Origin: Tillus elongatus | Taxonomy: Eukaryota > Arthropoda > Insecta > Coleoptera > Cleridae | DNA length: 64,000 nt | Direction of reading: 5' to 3' | NCBI GenBank assembly: GCA_964006375.1 | Contig: OZ023269.1 | Location: 8,239,926-8,303,925, forward strand | Part shown: positions 35,990-48,172 of the stretch, one piece after another | How the letters are laid out: each line of letters opens with the position of its first letter | Numbering within the stretch: the stretch's first letter is position 1 | Notes under the pieces: generated by a model | Databases searched by the model: none | What the model saw: only the letters and a program-made list of their open reading frames with translations | What the model was told of the DNA's origin: nothing | Made by a program: the position numbers and the translations under genes

Positions 35990-36500
35990 GTCCCAGGGTG
36001 ACGGATTTCTCCAGTAAAGCTCAATATATCTGTTATTATACAAGATATGAGAAAAAAATTGTCTACGTTAATTATATGGTGCGTTGAGTTACATCTTGTG
36101 CAATTATTTGTACAATCACAGGCTGGCCCATAAGTCGTTGGTGATACCAATTAATTAAATCATTTGATGAAATATGGTATATTATTTCTATTATATATGT
36201 TATACTGCTAACGAAATTTGATGCCTGCTTTCTTTAAAAAAAAAGGCATATTTGCTATTAAAAATATTTTTATGAAAATTCATTACCATAACGCATTTGC
36301 TGCGTCTAGCCTTTTTTTAGGGTTTTTGTATATATTTTATTGTTGTTAAGTTTAAAGAGTCTTCTTAGTGAATTTTTTATTAATAAAAATTCACTAATAG
36401 AGAGGTATCGATGGTGAGACTTTGCAAAAAATTGTTCTAATGAACGCGAACTAGGACCCCTAGAACCCATATCCGGGGTCAGGTCAGTTTGAATTTTTAT

Positions 36501-36501
<1 letters not shown>
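35990..36501 (+). repeat. R1 repeat, left part
   Basis: CAGGGTGACGGATTTC block, GGCTGGCCCATAAGTCG, end signature CATAACGCATTTGCTGCGTC (about 36288-36308), then a variant-b unit with hairpin (about 36365-36395) up to CAGTTTGAATTTTTATG, where LINE-J is inserted. It resumes at the (TA)n array at 39777. Confidence 0.75.
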
Positions 36502-36557
<56 letters not shown>

Positions 36558-39500
36558 CAACAACACACCACGAGGGCTTACAGCCTAAATACTATCGTAC
36601 CGTGGGTGTTGACAAGGAGGAAAGAGGCAACTTGTTAATTCTGGACTTGAAGGTTTGGAGGTTCGGAGGAGAAGGAAAAACATGTGCCGGCAAGGAATTC
36701 CACAACTTGGAAGTCCTCGGGACAAAAGAGCGGGCATAACAAGATGTTCTATGTCTGGTGACCTGGACAGTAAAAGGGTGCATTCGCTCTGTTCCCCTGG
36801 TAGATCTGCTGGGGGCAGCAGGTGGGGGAATTATGGAGGAAAGCTCCTCTGAGCAGTGCCCGTGCAGATATCTATAAAAGAGAGAGAGGTCACCAACGGC
36901 ACGTCGGTGGGCAAGGGATGGAAGCCTTTGGGTGAGGGTAGGGTCACCGATGAGACGTATAGCTCTCTTTTGAATGGAGTCCAGGATAGCGAGTGTAGAA
37001 GCAGCTGCTGCACCCCAGATGTGGGAGCAGTATTCGAGGTTTGGCCTTATTTGTGAAGTGTATAAGGTATAGAGATTAGTTGGTGAAAAGTATTTGCGAG
37101 CCCGGAAGAGGAAACCCAATTTCTTAGCAGCCGCTTCTGCAATTGATGTAACATGTTGGTGCCAATTAAGATTTCGATCCACAGAAATGCCAACAAGAGA
37201 AAAGGACTCATTACTTTGAATAACTTGGTTGTTCATTGTGATGGGTCTAGGGCTGCTGTATCTCTTGTGAGAAAGAAAGCAAGACTTAGTTTTGGTGGGA
37301 TTGAATTGTACAAGATTTCTACTTCCCCAGTCTAATATTTTTTGGAGGTCTACGGAGACAGAACCCTCCATGAGTCTGCGATCCTCATCTAACTGGGCTA
37401 AAGAGACAGGCTTAGAATATTGTATGTTTGAGTGGAGGGTACTGTCGTCCGCGTAACTGTGAACTGGGTTGGATGTGCTAGAGAGGAGGTCATTGATGTG
37501 GAGAAGAAACAAAGTAGGGGCTAAAGCTGAACCTTGAGGAACTCCTGCATTAATTGGATACAGTTTAGAGGAATGGCCATCCACAACAACAGATATGCTC
37601 CTGTTGGAGAGGAAATTTGCTGTCCAGGTACAAAGTTTTGGTGGTAGGCCATAGGCAGGAAGTTTATTAAGCAGCGCTGCGTGCCAGACCTGGTCGAATG
37701 CTTTGGATATGTCTAGAGCAACAATCTGGGATTCACCGTGTTGTTCCATAGACTTGTTCCAAGAATGGGTGACAAAGGAAAGGAGGTCGGCAGTCGATCT
37801 GCGCTGACGGAATCCATACTGCCTATCGTGGATTAGACTGTGTTTTTTAAGGAATTTTAGTAGTTCGGTGTTTATATACTTTTCCATCACTTTAGAGATG
37901 ACTGAAAGGAGAGAAATAGGCCTGTAGTTGCTAGGAAGCGCTTTGGATCCTTTCTTGGGGATGGGTTGTACTCGAGCAGTTTTCCAGTTACTAGGGAATA
38001 TGCCTTTATTGTAAGATATCTGAAACAGACGAGTCAGGACAGGAGCAAGTTCTGGTGCGCATTTTTTGAGAACAATTGCTGGGATCTCGTCAAGGCCAGA
38101 GGCTTTCCTGGTATTAAGAGAAGAGAGCATCTTTCGTACCTTTTTAGTTTTGAAAATGATATCAGTCATTTTATGCGCGACATTGGGGACTGTTGGTGGT
38201 TGAACATTTGGAGGTGGGTTGAGAGTAGAATTTCCGGCGAACAACGAAGCAAAAAGTTCAGCCTTGCCCAGGGCGGTAGAAACAATTTCATCACCTGAGA
38301 CGAGAGGTGGGAACGTGCTCTTGCAGAAATTATTCCCAATAGACTTAGCAAGAGTCCAGAAGGGTTTGCCGCCGTTGGAGCTTGAGAGGACTTTGTTTTT
38401 GATGTGGTTATTAAACGAGTTTTTTGCCTCAGAAAGAATGCGGACATAGCAGTTTCTTGCGTCGTTGAATGCTTGACGGTTTTCTTGACTGGGATTGTGT
38501 AGAAGCGTTTTGTGAGCTTTGACCTTTTCAAGTCTGGCCTTGTCACAGGATTTAGAGAACCAGGGCTTTTGAGTGGCTGAAGAGGTTTTCTGTGTACGTG
38601 GAATAAATAATTCCATGCCAGCTTGGATAATTTCGGTGACGTTTTGTGAGATATCAGAGGGGTCAGGATGAGAGAAGCAGACAGACGCCCATGGAAATGA
38701 GGAAAAGTAATCCCGCATCTCGTCCCAGTTTGCGGAGTTGTAGTGCCAAACGATACGTGGGTGTGATGACTGTGTGACCTCGGGTTGCATTGCACAGGAA
38801 GCAGTGACCATGCCGTGGTCTGAGCGACCAAGGGGGGCGGTGACTGATATCTTATAGCATTCAGGATTTGTAGTAAGAAGGAGATCCAAGGGATTTGAGC
38901 TGTGTGTTGGGATACGAGGAAAGTAAGTAGGTTGCTGAACCATATTGGCCAAAGAATTGCTGACTGCAAAGGCCTCCGCTGCTCTCCCTTGTGGATCGGT
39001 TTTTGAAGATCCTAGCCATTCCTTATTATGGACATTGAAGTCGCCAAGAATAGTGACCTCGGAGGAAGGATATTCAGAAATCAGATAGTCGGTTTTTTCA
39101 GAAAGGTAGTCAAAGAGCTGGACAAAGTTGTTGTCAGAAGGTGACCGGTAAATGCAACAGATGAATTTAGTTGCAGCCCTGAGAGAGAGTTTTATCCATA
39201 GTATGTCTTTTCTTCCAGCTTCTAAATTGGGAAGTCTGGTGCAGGGTAGATTGCTACGGACGTATGCGCACACGCCTCCATGCAATCTAAAGGCAGTAAG
39301 GAGCTCATACCCCGGGAAATTAAGGTGATTAGTGGCTGTTTTGGCACTGATTTGGGTTTCGGTGAGGAAGAGGAGTTGGGGCCTGTTAGCCTGGAGGAAA
39401 TGGTGGACGGAGTTCAGGTTAGAATTTAGGCCACATATATTCGAAAAGGATATGTTAAATCTTGATGTTGGCGCCCCCTGTACACCCCTCTCCCGGAAAT

Positions 39501-39710
39501 CCGAATGGAGGGGTATTTTGCCTCCGGAATATTTTATACAAGGAGGAGCCATCATCATTTTTGCTTAAAAGGGAAACCGACTCATACACCAGAACCGGAA
39601 ACGTCCGTTGGGACTTCACCGGCCCCTTGATGTATGGGGTGGTACCTCCTCGGGCGTGAAAAAATCCTTTACTATTACATAAAGGAAAATTCCACTACCA
39701 CCTGCTATGG
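36502..39710 (-). mobile_element. LINE-J, apparently intact non-LTR retrotransposon
   Basis: Minus-strand element with a 52-bp A tail (T run 36502-36553), a short 3' UTR (36554-36591), one long ORF and about 150 bp of 5' UTR to about 39710. It splits an R1 copy at its TA-array position: the left R1 flank ends in TTTTTATG and the right resumes with (TA)n and CCGTCTGATAACTC. About 65 bp between 39711 and the array are unassigned. The domain order (AP-type endonuclease then RT) and A tail fit the Jockey/CR1 group; I cannot fix the clade. Other copies here: 10.9, 12, 13.9, 24-26.5, 31 and 52-55 kb. Confidence 0.9.
36592..39558 (-). CDS. LINE-J endonuclease-reverse transcriptase, 988 aa
   Basis: A single uninterrupted frame. 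Residues about 35-255 are an AP-like endonuclease with ICGLN (41-45), TETQ (66-69), GDFNVHN (172-178) and SDH (246-248), the active-site set that nicks target DNA. Residues about 470-760 are the reverse transcriptase with NYRPISLLS, ALDISKAFDQVWH, AGVPQGSALAPTLF and catalytic YADD (702-705). The C-terminal part (about 780-988) contains RPNLEYCSHIWG and RRAVGDLSLFYRYLHG, as in related LINEs. No separate ORF1 or zinc-knuckle protein is seen upstream. All key residues are present, so the enzyme looks functional. The first ATG of three consecutive Met codons is taken as start. Confidence 0.93.
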   Translation of the reverse strand: MMMAPPCIKYSGGKIPLHSDFRERGVQGAPTSRFNISFSNICGLNSNLNSVHHFLQANRPQLLFLTETQISAKTATNHLNFPGYELLTAFRLHGGVCAYVRSNLPCTRLPNLEAGRKDILWIKLSLRAATKFICCIYRSPSDNNFVQLFDYLSEKTDYLISEYPSSEVTILGDFNVHNKEWLGSSKTDPQGRAAEAFAVSNSLANMVQQPTYFPRIPTHSSNPLDLLLTTNPECYKISVTAPLGRSDHGMVTASCAMQPEVTQSSHPRIVWHYNSANWDEMRDYFSSFPWASVCFSHPDPSDISQNVTEIIQAGMELFIPRTQKTSSATQKPWFSKSCDKARLEKVKAHKTLLHNPSQENRQAFNDARNCYVRILSEAKNSFNNHIKNKVLSSSNGGKPFWTLAKSIGNNFCKSTFPPLVSGDEIVSTALGKAELFASLFAGNSTLNPPPNVQPPTVPNVAHKMTDIIFKTKKVRKMLSSLNTRKASGLDEIPAIVLKKCAPELAPVLTRLFQISYNKGIFPSNWKTARVQPIPKKGSKALPSNYRPISLLSVISKVMEKYINTELLKFLKKHSLIHDRQYGFRQRRSTADLLSFVTHSWNKSMEQHGESQIVALDISKAFDQVWHAALLNKLPAYGLPPKLCTWTANFLSNRSISVVVDGHSSKLYPINAGVPQGSALAPTLFLLHINDLLSSTSNPVHSYADDSTLHSNIQYSKPVSLAQLDEDRRLMEGSVSVDLQKILDWGSRNLVQFNPTKTKSCFLSHKRYSSPRPITMNNQVIQSNESFSLVGISVDRNLNWHQHVTSIAEAAAKKLGFLFRARKYFSPTNLYTLYTSQIRPNLEYCSHIWGAAAASTLAILDSIQKRAIRLIGDPTLTQRLPSLAHRRAVGDLSLFYRYLHGHCSEELSSIIPPPAAPSRSTRGTERMHPFTVQVTRHRTSCYARSFVPRTSKLWNSLPAHVFPSPPNLQTFKSRINKLPLSSLSTPTVR

Positions 39711-39775
39711 ATTGGATTGGATCAATGTCTACCCCTTTAAAAATAAGATTAATAAAGGGACTATCAATTGTCCAG

Positions 39776-39776
<1 letters not shown>

Positions 39777-39859
<83 letters not shown>
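39777..39859. repeat. (TA)n microsatellite in R1
   Basis: Pure TA run of about 83 bp, followed by TATGTATCTATGTATCCGTC and the right half of the R1 copy. Confidence 0.97.
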
Positions 39860-39863
<4 letters not shown>

Positions 39864-40330
39864 CTATGTATCCGTCTGATAACTCACAAAATAATTTACC
39901 GATTCCGATGAAACTCGGCAAGTGCCTTTCTTTTATTAATGGCTTGGATGAGTTCGTTAGCCAGGAACATCGGACGGGGTTTTCCGGAAAAATTTTGAGT
40001 TTTCTTTAAAAAAAAAAAATTCTTCGAAAATTACAAAGCTGTTTTAATGAAATTTAACGGATATATTGCCTTATGAGTGAGCTTACTACATACCAAAATT
40101 AAACTTTCTAAGTTTATAGAAAATTGAGTTATTCAAATTTTGAATTTTCTTTCGAAAAATTTTTTTTCTCCGAAAGTTATTTTAACGAAATTTGGTGGAT
40201 ATCTTGCCTTAGGAAAGACCTCACTACAAAATTAAAAGATTTCTAAGTTTATAGAAAATTGAGTTATTGAAATTTGAAGCATTTAATAAAAATTCACTAC
40301 CATAATGCACTTGCTGCGTCCTGTTATTTT
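39860..40330 (+). repeat. R1 repeat, right part
   Basis: Modules CCGTCTGATAACTCAC, GAAACTCGGCAAGTGCC, GGCTTGGATGAGTTCGTTAG, two ATTACAAAGCTG-type segments, and the end signature CCATAATGCACTTGCTGCGTCC at about 40300. Completes the copy interrupted by LINE-J. Confidence 0.75.
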
Positions 40331-41034
40331 ATTAAAGTAGGTGTGTTAGTAACATGTCATCTAGTCAAGAATATACCGTGTGTTACAGAATTCCCTAGCT
40401 TTACCCACAATATCGTTATTCCTTAAACATGCTGTATTTCGCGCTCATTTGAATAAAATGTTCTGAAGACTTACAGTAGTGATTTTGTAACCATTTTTTA
40501 AACTCGCTGAGATATGTCGTTTTAAAAACATCATTTTTTAAAAATGTTTAAAGTTGTAAAATAATTTCTTAGAGTTATATAAAAAACTCGTTAGGTTTCA
40601 TAGTTGCGCTCAAACAACAGTTTTCAAATATTATATTACCTAATATTATTTTAAAGTAAAGTGCTTCTTTGCACACAAACGGACAGTTTTAACAGCATTT
40701 CATGATGCTTCTGAAACTGTTGGTTATCCAACAGTTTGCATTTCATGTTGAAATAAAAGTTTGCTGTGCATTTCGCATATAAATATATTATATTACGGAT
40801 ATCATAGTGAAGAATAATGAGAACGACTACATTTTGAGTGCAACATGTACCCTAACATATTTACATTATATACCTAATTAAAATGCATACTATCCTAACA
40901 TCATAATACAAACTTCTCCCAAAATTTCCCGGTTGCAAAATTAATTTCACACAATAGCATTAGTATATCTATTAAAATTCTACAAGTGTGGTTGAACTGG
41001 CACACGGGGACTAATGAATATATTCTATTTCCAG
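40331..41034 (+). other. Intron upstream of the dpr exon
   Basis: AT-rich, no repeats recognised. It ends with a pyrimidine-rich tract and acceptor TTCTATTTCCAG at 41034. Confidence 0.6.
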
Positions 41035-41203
41035 CTCCAGAAGTGCGAATAGTGGACGAATCTGGCCGAGAAGTGACTGAAAGATACTACAAAACTGGGA
41101 GCGCTCTGGAACTGACGTGTCTAGCGACGCAGGTGGGGGGACCTAGCCCTGACCACCCTATAACCTGGAGACATGGAGACCGCACTCTCTCTAAGGGTAT
41201 CAG
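41035..41203 (+). CDS. Internal exon of a dpr-family Ig-domain gene
   Basis: An exon of 169 bp between acceptor TTTCCAG (AG at 41033-41034) and donor CAG|GTGAGT (intron from 41204). It begins in phase 1, the first two bases completing a codon, and ends two bases into a codon. It codes for PEVRIVDESGREVTERYYKT, GSALELTCLATQ and ITWRHGDRTLSKGI. RYYK-SGS-ELxC and ITWRHG are typical of the second immunoglobulin domain of insect dpr/zig-8-like cell-surface proteins; the B-strand Cys and C-strand Trp are present. Such proteins act at the neuronal surface, pairing with DIP receptors in synaptic wiring. Codon third positions are GC-rich, unlike the flanks. No other exon is visible, so both introns exceed this window's reach: over 41 kb upstream and over 22 kb downstream. 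Confidence 0.82.
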
Positions 41204-41999
41204 GTGAGTAAGTGCTTCAACCGCATTCATACTCCTCAATTCTGAGATACCGCTAAGGGTCTTTTGGTCGCCCTTCTGCTAAGGTGTTGTTCTACATTAA
41301 GCCATAAACTTGCACCACTTGCTATAATATGCTCGGATTTTTATCGATTTGTGATTTTGTTCCTATACAGTTCACATTTAAAATTTTACCTTACGAATTA
41401 TTTGTTTCACGGCGGCTAGATATTTAGTTTTGTTTTCACGAAGAGGATAACATGATGGCAACGTGGGAATCCAAGACCCTGCATTTGCTTCTGCAATAAA
41501 ACTAAAAGCGTTAAATCCTACAAGCCTGTGAGGTCGTCAAGTCTTTGATTATGAAATAGTACATGAAAGGAAAAACCTAGATTTTTGTCTCGAAGACATT
41601 ACGAACTTGAATGTTGGGCCACAAAATGGGCAATAATTTACTATTTAAATAACTAGATTATACAGGTGGTCCAACAGTGTGTTTAAATCCAATAACTCGG
41701 TTACTATAGAAATTAAAAGCATATAATTGGTACAAGAGTTGCAGGAACTAATATGAACTACAAACTAAAATTAGTTATACATATACAAGGTATCGCATAA
41801 GTTTTACACAAACTAAACTTCATGCTTTATATAAGGAACACGCTAGATATTGTTTCATTTTGTAATAGCCCTCGTTTCACCCATTTACTCAATTGCGAGT
41901 TGTTGGAGTATATACAGAATCGTTTAAGATTTATGGTCACTTTTATAAAAAATTAGAGGTACATTTGACGCCCTATTATAGCATATAAAATACCTACCA
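41204..41999 (+). other. Intron downstream of the dpr exon
   Basis: Starts with a consensus donor GTGAGTAAG. The rest holds no recognisable gene or repeat until R1 sequence near 42000. Confidence 0.6.
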
Positions 42000-43199
<1,200 letters not shown>

Positions 43200-43712
43200 T
43201 TCTTTACTTAAAATCGTTCAAATCTAAAGGTTATGTTTTGTACACTCTGTTTTTTAGATGTCCCTACAAGAAAAGGTCCAGATCCGGTGAGCTCGCAGGC
43301 CACCATTCCATGAAACATCTACTTCCTATCCTCTTTTGTGTACAGGTTTTGATTAAATACTCCCGTACTTAAAGAGCATGGTAGGGTGATGCACCATCTT
43401 GTTGCAACCCAATCCTTTCTGACTCTACTAAGAACTAGAATTACTTGGTCCCTTAGCATTTCCAAATACCTTCTCCGTTAAGGTTTTCAACGAAAATAGG
43501 TCCAATCGCATGATCCCCAACGATACCAGCCCAAACTCTGGCTCTTTCAGGCCGGTGCATGTGGGTTTCTCCCATCCACTGGGATTTGTACTCTGCCCGG
43601 GATCTGCAGTTTTTCCGATTCATCTCGCCATTTAAAAGAAATGTTTCTTCATCAGAAAAGAGAATTTTTGCGGAAAAAATAATATTAGTATTTAACATAT
43701 CAAATGGGGGAT
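43200..43712 (-). pseudogene. Mariner/IS630-like transposase, catalytic-domain remnant
   Basis: Minus strand: ILFSDEETFLLNGEMNRKNC (first Asp), ARVWAGIVGDHAIGPIFVEN, then in another frame QQDGASPYHAL (second Asp), WWPASSPDLDLFL (third region) and GHLKNRVYKT. Helix-turn-helix part absent. Two or more frame breaks. A lineage near MLE-A by motif but clearly different. Confidence 0.75.
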
Positions 43713-44276
43713 ATTAAAAGAAGCTGCCTATTGCCTAATAGTTTTTCTAAATTCTACGTTTTTGCCAAATTTCAGCGCAAAATTACAGTCTTCAGTGGAC
43801 TCTAGTTCTATTAGCCAATCACCTCGCATTTCATCATTATATAACTGGCCCCCTACTGTTTGTAAAAGGATATTCCCATCAGAAGAATTCGGTTGCCTTT
43901 CTGTTTGCGGTAGGCTAATACTTGTTGCATTACCAAAATTATTTTGGGATCCTGAGACTTCATCTGGGGCAGATCGGATACATTATGTGGACTCCTTTGT
44001 TTTATTAAAGCGATGTGTTATTTTTTCATTACATCAATAATGTTTTTATTATTCATCATATTTTAGTAACATATCCATGACCTTCTTCTCAATGTTTTTC
44101 CATTTCCATATATCTTGACATCTTTAGTTATTATTTTTTGATTACAAATCGAAGACAAAATTTTTATTCATGTTAGCTGCTTTAACGTAAAATGAGTTGT
44201 AGCTGGCTCTAAGTGGGTACAAAATTCAGTTATTATAAACATGTTAAATTATGAAGTTAGCCACCGCATATTTATA
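43713..44276. other. No gene seen
   Basis: AT-rich sequence up to the terminal repeat of MLE-A copy 1. Confidence 0.5.
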
Positions 44277-44574
44277 TAGGGTGGCGCATTGAAAACGAAA
44301 CAGACCGATTTGCATCCAGAGAAATTATTTTTTTAAGAAACGCTAAAACACTTCAATTTTGATATTGAGGGGGACATGTTTCGACATAAAACTCAACGTT
44401 GTCACAACAACCGCTTGAGAGTGGTGATAACAACCCTTATATTTTAAACAGGGGACCTGGGTCGAGTGTTCCATCATTTGAAAGCTCTTTCTTTTTTGAA
44501 TTCAGCACAAAAAATTTTTTGGAAGTTTTATCAACTCGTTTAAAAATTAGTCACAGTTGAAGATTCAAAAACGC

Positions 44575-44669
44575 ATTTCACTCATTCCGATAAGAAATGT
44601 GCTGATAGTCAATTGGTTCGTAAACAAAAAATTTACTATCAGAACATTTCTTATCGGAATAAGAGAAAT
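44575..44669. repeat. Subterminal 40-bp inverted repeat of MLE-A
   Basis: Arms 44575-44614 and about 44630-44669 (core CATTCCGATAAGAAATG and its inverse) are separated by about 15 bp. Also present in copy 2 (about 49605-49685, shortened) and copy 3 (about 55978-56092). Placed between the TIR and the transposase ATG; could be a transposase binding or RNA hairpin element. Confidence 0.75.
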
Positions 44670-44736
44670 ACGGTTTATTATTTCAGTTTATCGGTCGGTT
44701 TGATACTTGATAGTACTACCGAAAATTAATTTCACA

Positions 44737-45818
44737 ATGGTGTATTCTGTAGAAGAAAGAGTTGAAATAATTACTCTTTTTTTTTCAAAAACGATGACTG
44801 TGCCAACCGTACCGCAAATTTGTTTAATGAACGACATCCGGACAGACATGTTAACAGAAAATACATTTTGGAGTTAGTTGAAAAGTTTCGACAAAGTAGT
44901 TCAGTAGCCAACAAAAAACGGGATGCTGAACGTGAATTTCCGGTTAGAAATGAGACTACTGAGATAGAAGTTTTAGGACAAATTGCTGCAGACCCAACTT
45001 TGAGCACGAGAAAATTTGCCACTGTTTCAAACATCAAAAGAAGAACTATGTAACGAATATTGAAGCATCATAAATTTCACCCGTATAAAATTCATCTTGT
45101 ACAACAACTGAATGAAGATGATTTTGATCGGCGGCTGGAGTTTTGTGAAGTTATGACTGCACGAATAGCTGATAACGGGAACTTTCTATTTAATATCTGT
45201 TTTTCAGAATAGTGTACGTTTTTGTTAAACTCTACAGTTAATCTTCATAATTATCGTTATTGGGCACACAATAATCCAAGAAATTTTCACAAAGTCCACA
45301 CTCAAGCTCCACAGAAATTGAATGTCTGGACTGGCATTTTTGGAGATCGTTTAATTGGACCAATTTTTCTTGATGGCAATTTGAGTGGCGAAACGTATTT
45401 GGAGTTACTAGAAGATATCGTTTACGCTCTACTAATTGACATTGTTGAAAATGATGATCGCTATCAAGAAAATCAATTAGTGTTTCAACAAGATGGAGCA
45501 CCTCCGCATATTTTACAACGCGTTAGGGAGTGTTTGAACAGAGAGTTTCCAGATCAATGGATTGGGCGTAGAGGTGCTATTGAGTGGCCCCCTAGATCAC
45601 CGGATTTAACTCCCTTAGACTTATTTCTATGGGACCGTTTAAAGAGTAAAATTTTCGCAACAGAGCCGGAGTCTTTGAAAGAATTACACCGACGCATTGT
45701 TGAAGAATGCCGTCTAATAACACCACAAATGGTCCAGAATGTCATAGCTCGTTTTGAACAAAATTTGTACTTTTGTATGAAAGCTGGTGATCAACAATTT
45801 GAACACTTACTTAACTGA
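44737..45818 (+). pseudogene. MLE-A transposase, copy 1
   Basis: Start MVYSVEERVEIIT at 44737, stop 45816-45818, about 360 codons with breaks. A T/A homopolymer frameshift occurs near 44780. TAA at 45051-45053 replaces a Gln codon. The first catalytic motif is destroyed (FSD-E changed to FSE-stop near 45210). The last 198 codons are open with QQDGAPPHI (second Asp) and SPDLTPLDLFLWD (third Asp) 41 residues apart. A DD41D arrangement distinguishes it from classical DD34D mariner and DD34E Tc1. Inactive. Confidence 0.85.
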
Positions 45819-46201
45819 ATAAACATTTTTGAACGTTTGGTTTTGTTTTTTAGTTTTTTATTTTACCAAAAAATTGACTGATTGGTGCATTTCTTATCAC
45901 AATGAATGAAATGCGTTCTTGCAACTCAAACTGTGAATAATTTTTAAACGAGTTTAAAAAATAAAAAAAAATAGTGTGCTGAATTCAGAAACAGCTTTCA
46001 AATGATGTAACACTCGACCCATGTTCCATATTTAATATATAAGGGTGTTATCACCACCCTTAAGGGGTTGATGTGGCAAAGTTGAGTTTTATGTCAAAAC
46101 GTGTCCCCCTCAATATTAAAATTGACTTGTTTCAGAGTTTCTTAAAAAAAATTGCTCTGGACGCAAATCGGTCTGTTTCGTTTTCAATGCGCCACCCTGT
46201 A

Positions 46202-47940
46202 TAATGAATCAGTATTTGGGAGATGTTTATAAAATACATATAAAACAAAGTAGCCACGGAACATTCGACTTATAAAACAACTTTGCTGATGGGAGTTCGC
46301 TCAATTTTTCTGAGATTTCACCATCAAATTTGTGAAAATAAGACCACCTCAGCAGTATATCCTTTCAAACAAAAAATATTTTTTTTAATTGGTCTACAAT
46401 TGGCGAAAATATCGGTGAACATACATGCAAAAATTCCTACAGACAAATATAGAACCTCCTCCTTGTTTGAAGTCGGTTAAAAACATACATGGAAAACATT
46501 TTCTTTTAACAAAATCTGAGAAAACTACTGGCAGAATTTGTTTGGATAAAGGAATAAATAAACCATAAACTTGGGAGCAAGACTACGCAAATCGTCCTAT
46601 TCATCTATGAGTCACAAAGCTTTAAATTTGCAGGAAAAATTATGTGGGTCACTTTGTGGACTTCGGTTTATAAATGTTTTTGTTACGTTAGGTAAATCTG
46701 CATTCGCCTTGGTTGAAGAATATTATTTTAAATTGATTTTCTGCATCTGGTTGCAACAAAAACAATGAAACCTTATGTACAGAACGTGACATGATATTAT
46801 TCTGAAAGCAGAAAATAACAGAGAGGATATCTCTGTGTATTCTAAGGCATTTATGACGAATGCGATGCACAAAGTATCTGAGAAGTGCTCTTGACAAATG
46901 TAGATGTATCTGTCATATCGCTGTAAGCCGAAGTTTGTTCTTGCATGTAGAAGATCGCTTGTATGTTTGGAGTGACTGTTCACATTGTCATAATTATAAT
47001 GAGAGCTTCTAGTAAGTCAGTCATCAAGACACAAGTAATAGATAATGGCTTTACGTCGTCAAGTATATACCTAAGTGCTTGTATCCTCTAAGATGACTAC
47101 TACAGTTTAGCAAATGTTAGAGTGAGGATAACTGTCTTGTCTGGCAGCAAAATAATGAAAATGCACAACTATCTCCACGATGCAAGCCATTCTATTTTCC
47201 TTAAAGTACTTTATCCTTAAATGTTAAAATTAAGAAAAGTCTTTTTAGTGTCTGTCAGTTTTTCATTAAAATAAAACATCAACTGTGTGTAGTTTTTATG
47301 AAGGCACCTAGAATAAAATATTTTCTCAAGCCAGCTTTACGAGGTAAGCGACAAAATTTTCCCTCCTGACTATAACAGAAGCGGCGTAGACTCAAAATTA
47401 AATTAAATTTTTCAATATAGTGGCCCCTTAAGATTAATGCACTTATTACACCGTTTTAGCAACAATTCGATCCCCTAAAAATATTCTTTTTGTTTGTCCT
47501 CAAAATGTGCCCACACTGGAGCTTCTCTCCCGAATATTTTGTCGTTATTTATACAGGAGTATTGCATACTGTGTCCCGTTGTCTGTGGTGTTGTGTTATT
47601 CAACGTATATGAGAATAATACCCTCTTAATCCCAAAAAATCGTAGCAATGCCTTTTTTGTTGTAAAATATGCTAACGTTCGTTGAAAAAATAGACACACA
47701 CGTTTCTGGTTCAGCTTTTTTAACAAACAAAATAATATTTGCACCGAACTACTTGAAAGCTTAATGTACGATTGAATAATAACTACTACGTATATAGTAT
47801 TTACGTTAATAGCTTTAATGACTATTGTTAAACGTTCGAGCTGTGTCTTTTCGCGTTAAAATCTCGTTCACAACTAACTTCTGTCTTTCTTTAAAACCAA
47901 AACTTATCTACCCTACTCTGCAGATATTTTCTTCATGTGT
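46202..47940. other. No gene seen; possible BED-finger trace
   Basis: Mostly unrecognised. On the minus strand at about 47430-47560 APVWAHFEDK is followed after a stop by CNKC and LKGP, which might be a decayed BED zinc finger of a hAT-type transposase. Too little for a firm call. Confidence 0.3.
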
Positions 47941-48080
47941 GGCCCTTCTAGTGAATTTTCTTCAAAGAAATTCACAAATGAGGAAATCCCGACTTCTGAT
48001 TTTGAAAAAATCTCTTCAAATGAGCGCGAACTAAGACCCCTTAGAACTCATATCCAGAGTCAGTTTCAATTTTTATATAT

Positions 48081-48166
<86 letters not shown>
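47941..48166 (+). repeat. R1 left part and (TA)n array
   Basis: Hairpin CTAGTGAATTTTCTTCAAAG, AAATGAGCGCGAACTAAGACC, then an ACAC/TA array from about 48085 to 48166. MLE-A copy 2 follows directly; another TA array lies on its far side, so copy 2 sits in the R1 array. Confidence 0.8.

Positions 48167-48172
<6 letters not shown>

Larger units (their letters stand above)
44277..46199 (+). mobile_element. MLE-A copy 1, DD41D transposon with long TIRs
   Basis: 1923 bp between TA dinucleotides (44275-44276, 46200-46201). Ends: TAGGGTGGCGCATTG (probably C to T at the first base) and its inverse CAATGCGCCACCCTG. Terminal inverted repeats extend over about 320 bp (44277 to about 44615 and about 45880-46199) with moderate divergence. 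One transposase gene on the plus strand between them. Two further copies at 48167-49977 and 55684-56826. Confidence 0.88.

Noticed and set aside
36554..37335. Plus-strand frames opposite LINE-J (for example 36554-36739, 37153-37335)
   Set aside because: They are shadows of the endonuclease-RT gene and recur wherever a LINE-J copy lies, with no independent signal.
47430..47744. hAT transposase with BED finger
   Set aside because: Only VWAHFE and a possible CNKC are visible, with a stop between them; too weak to annotate.
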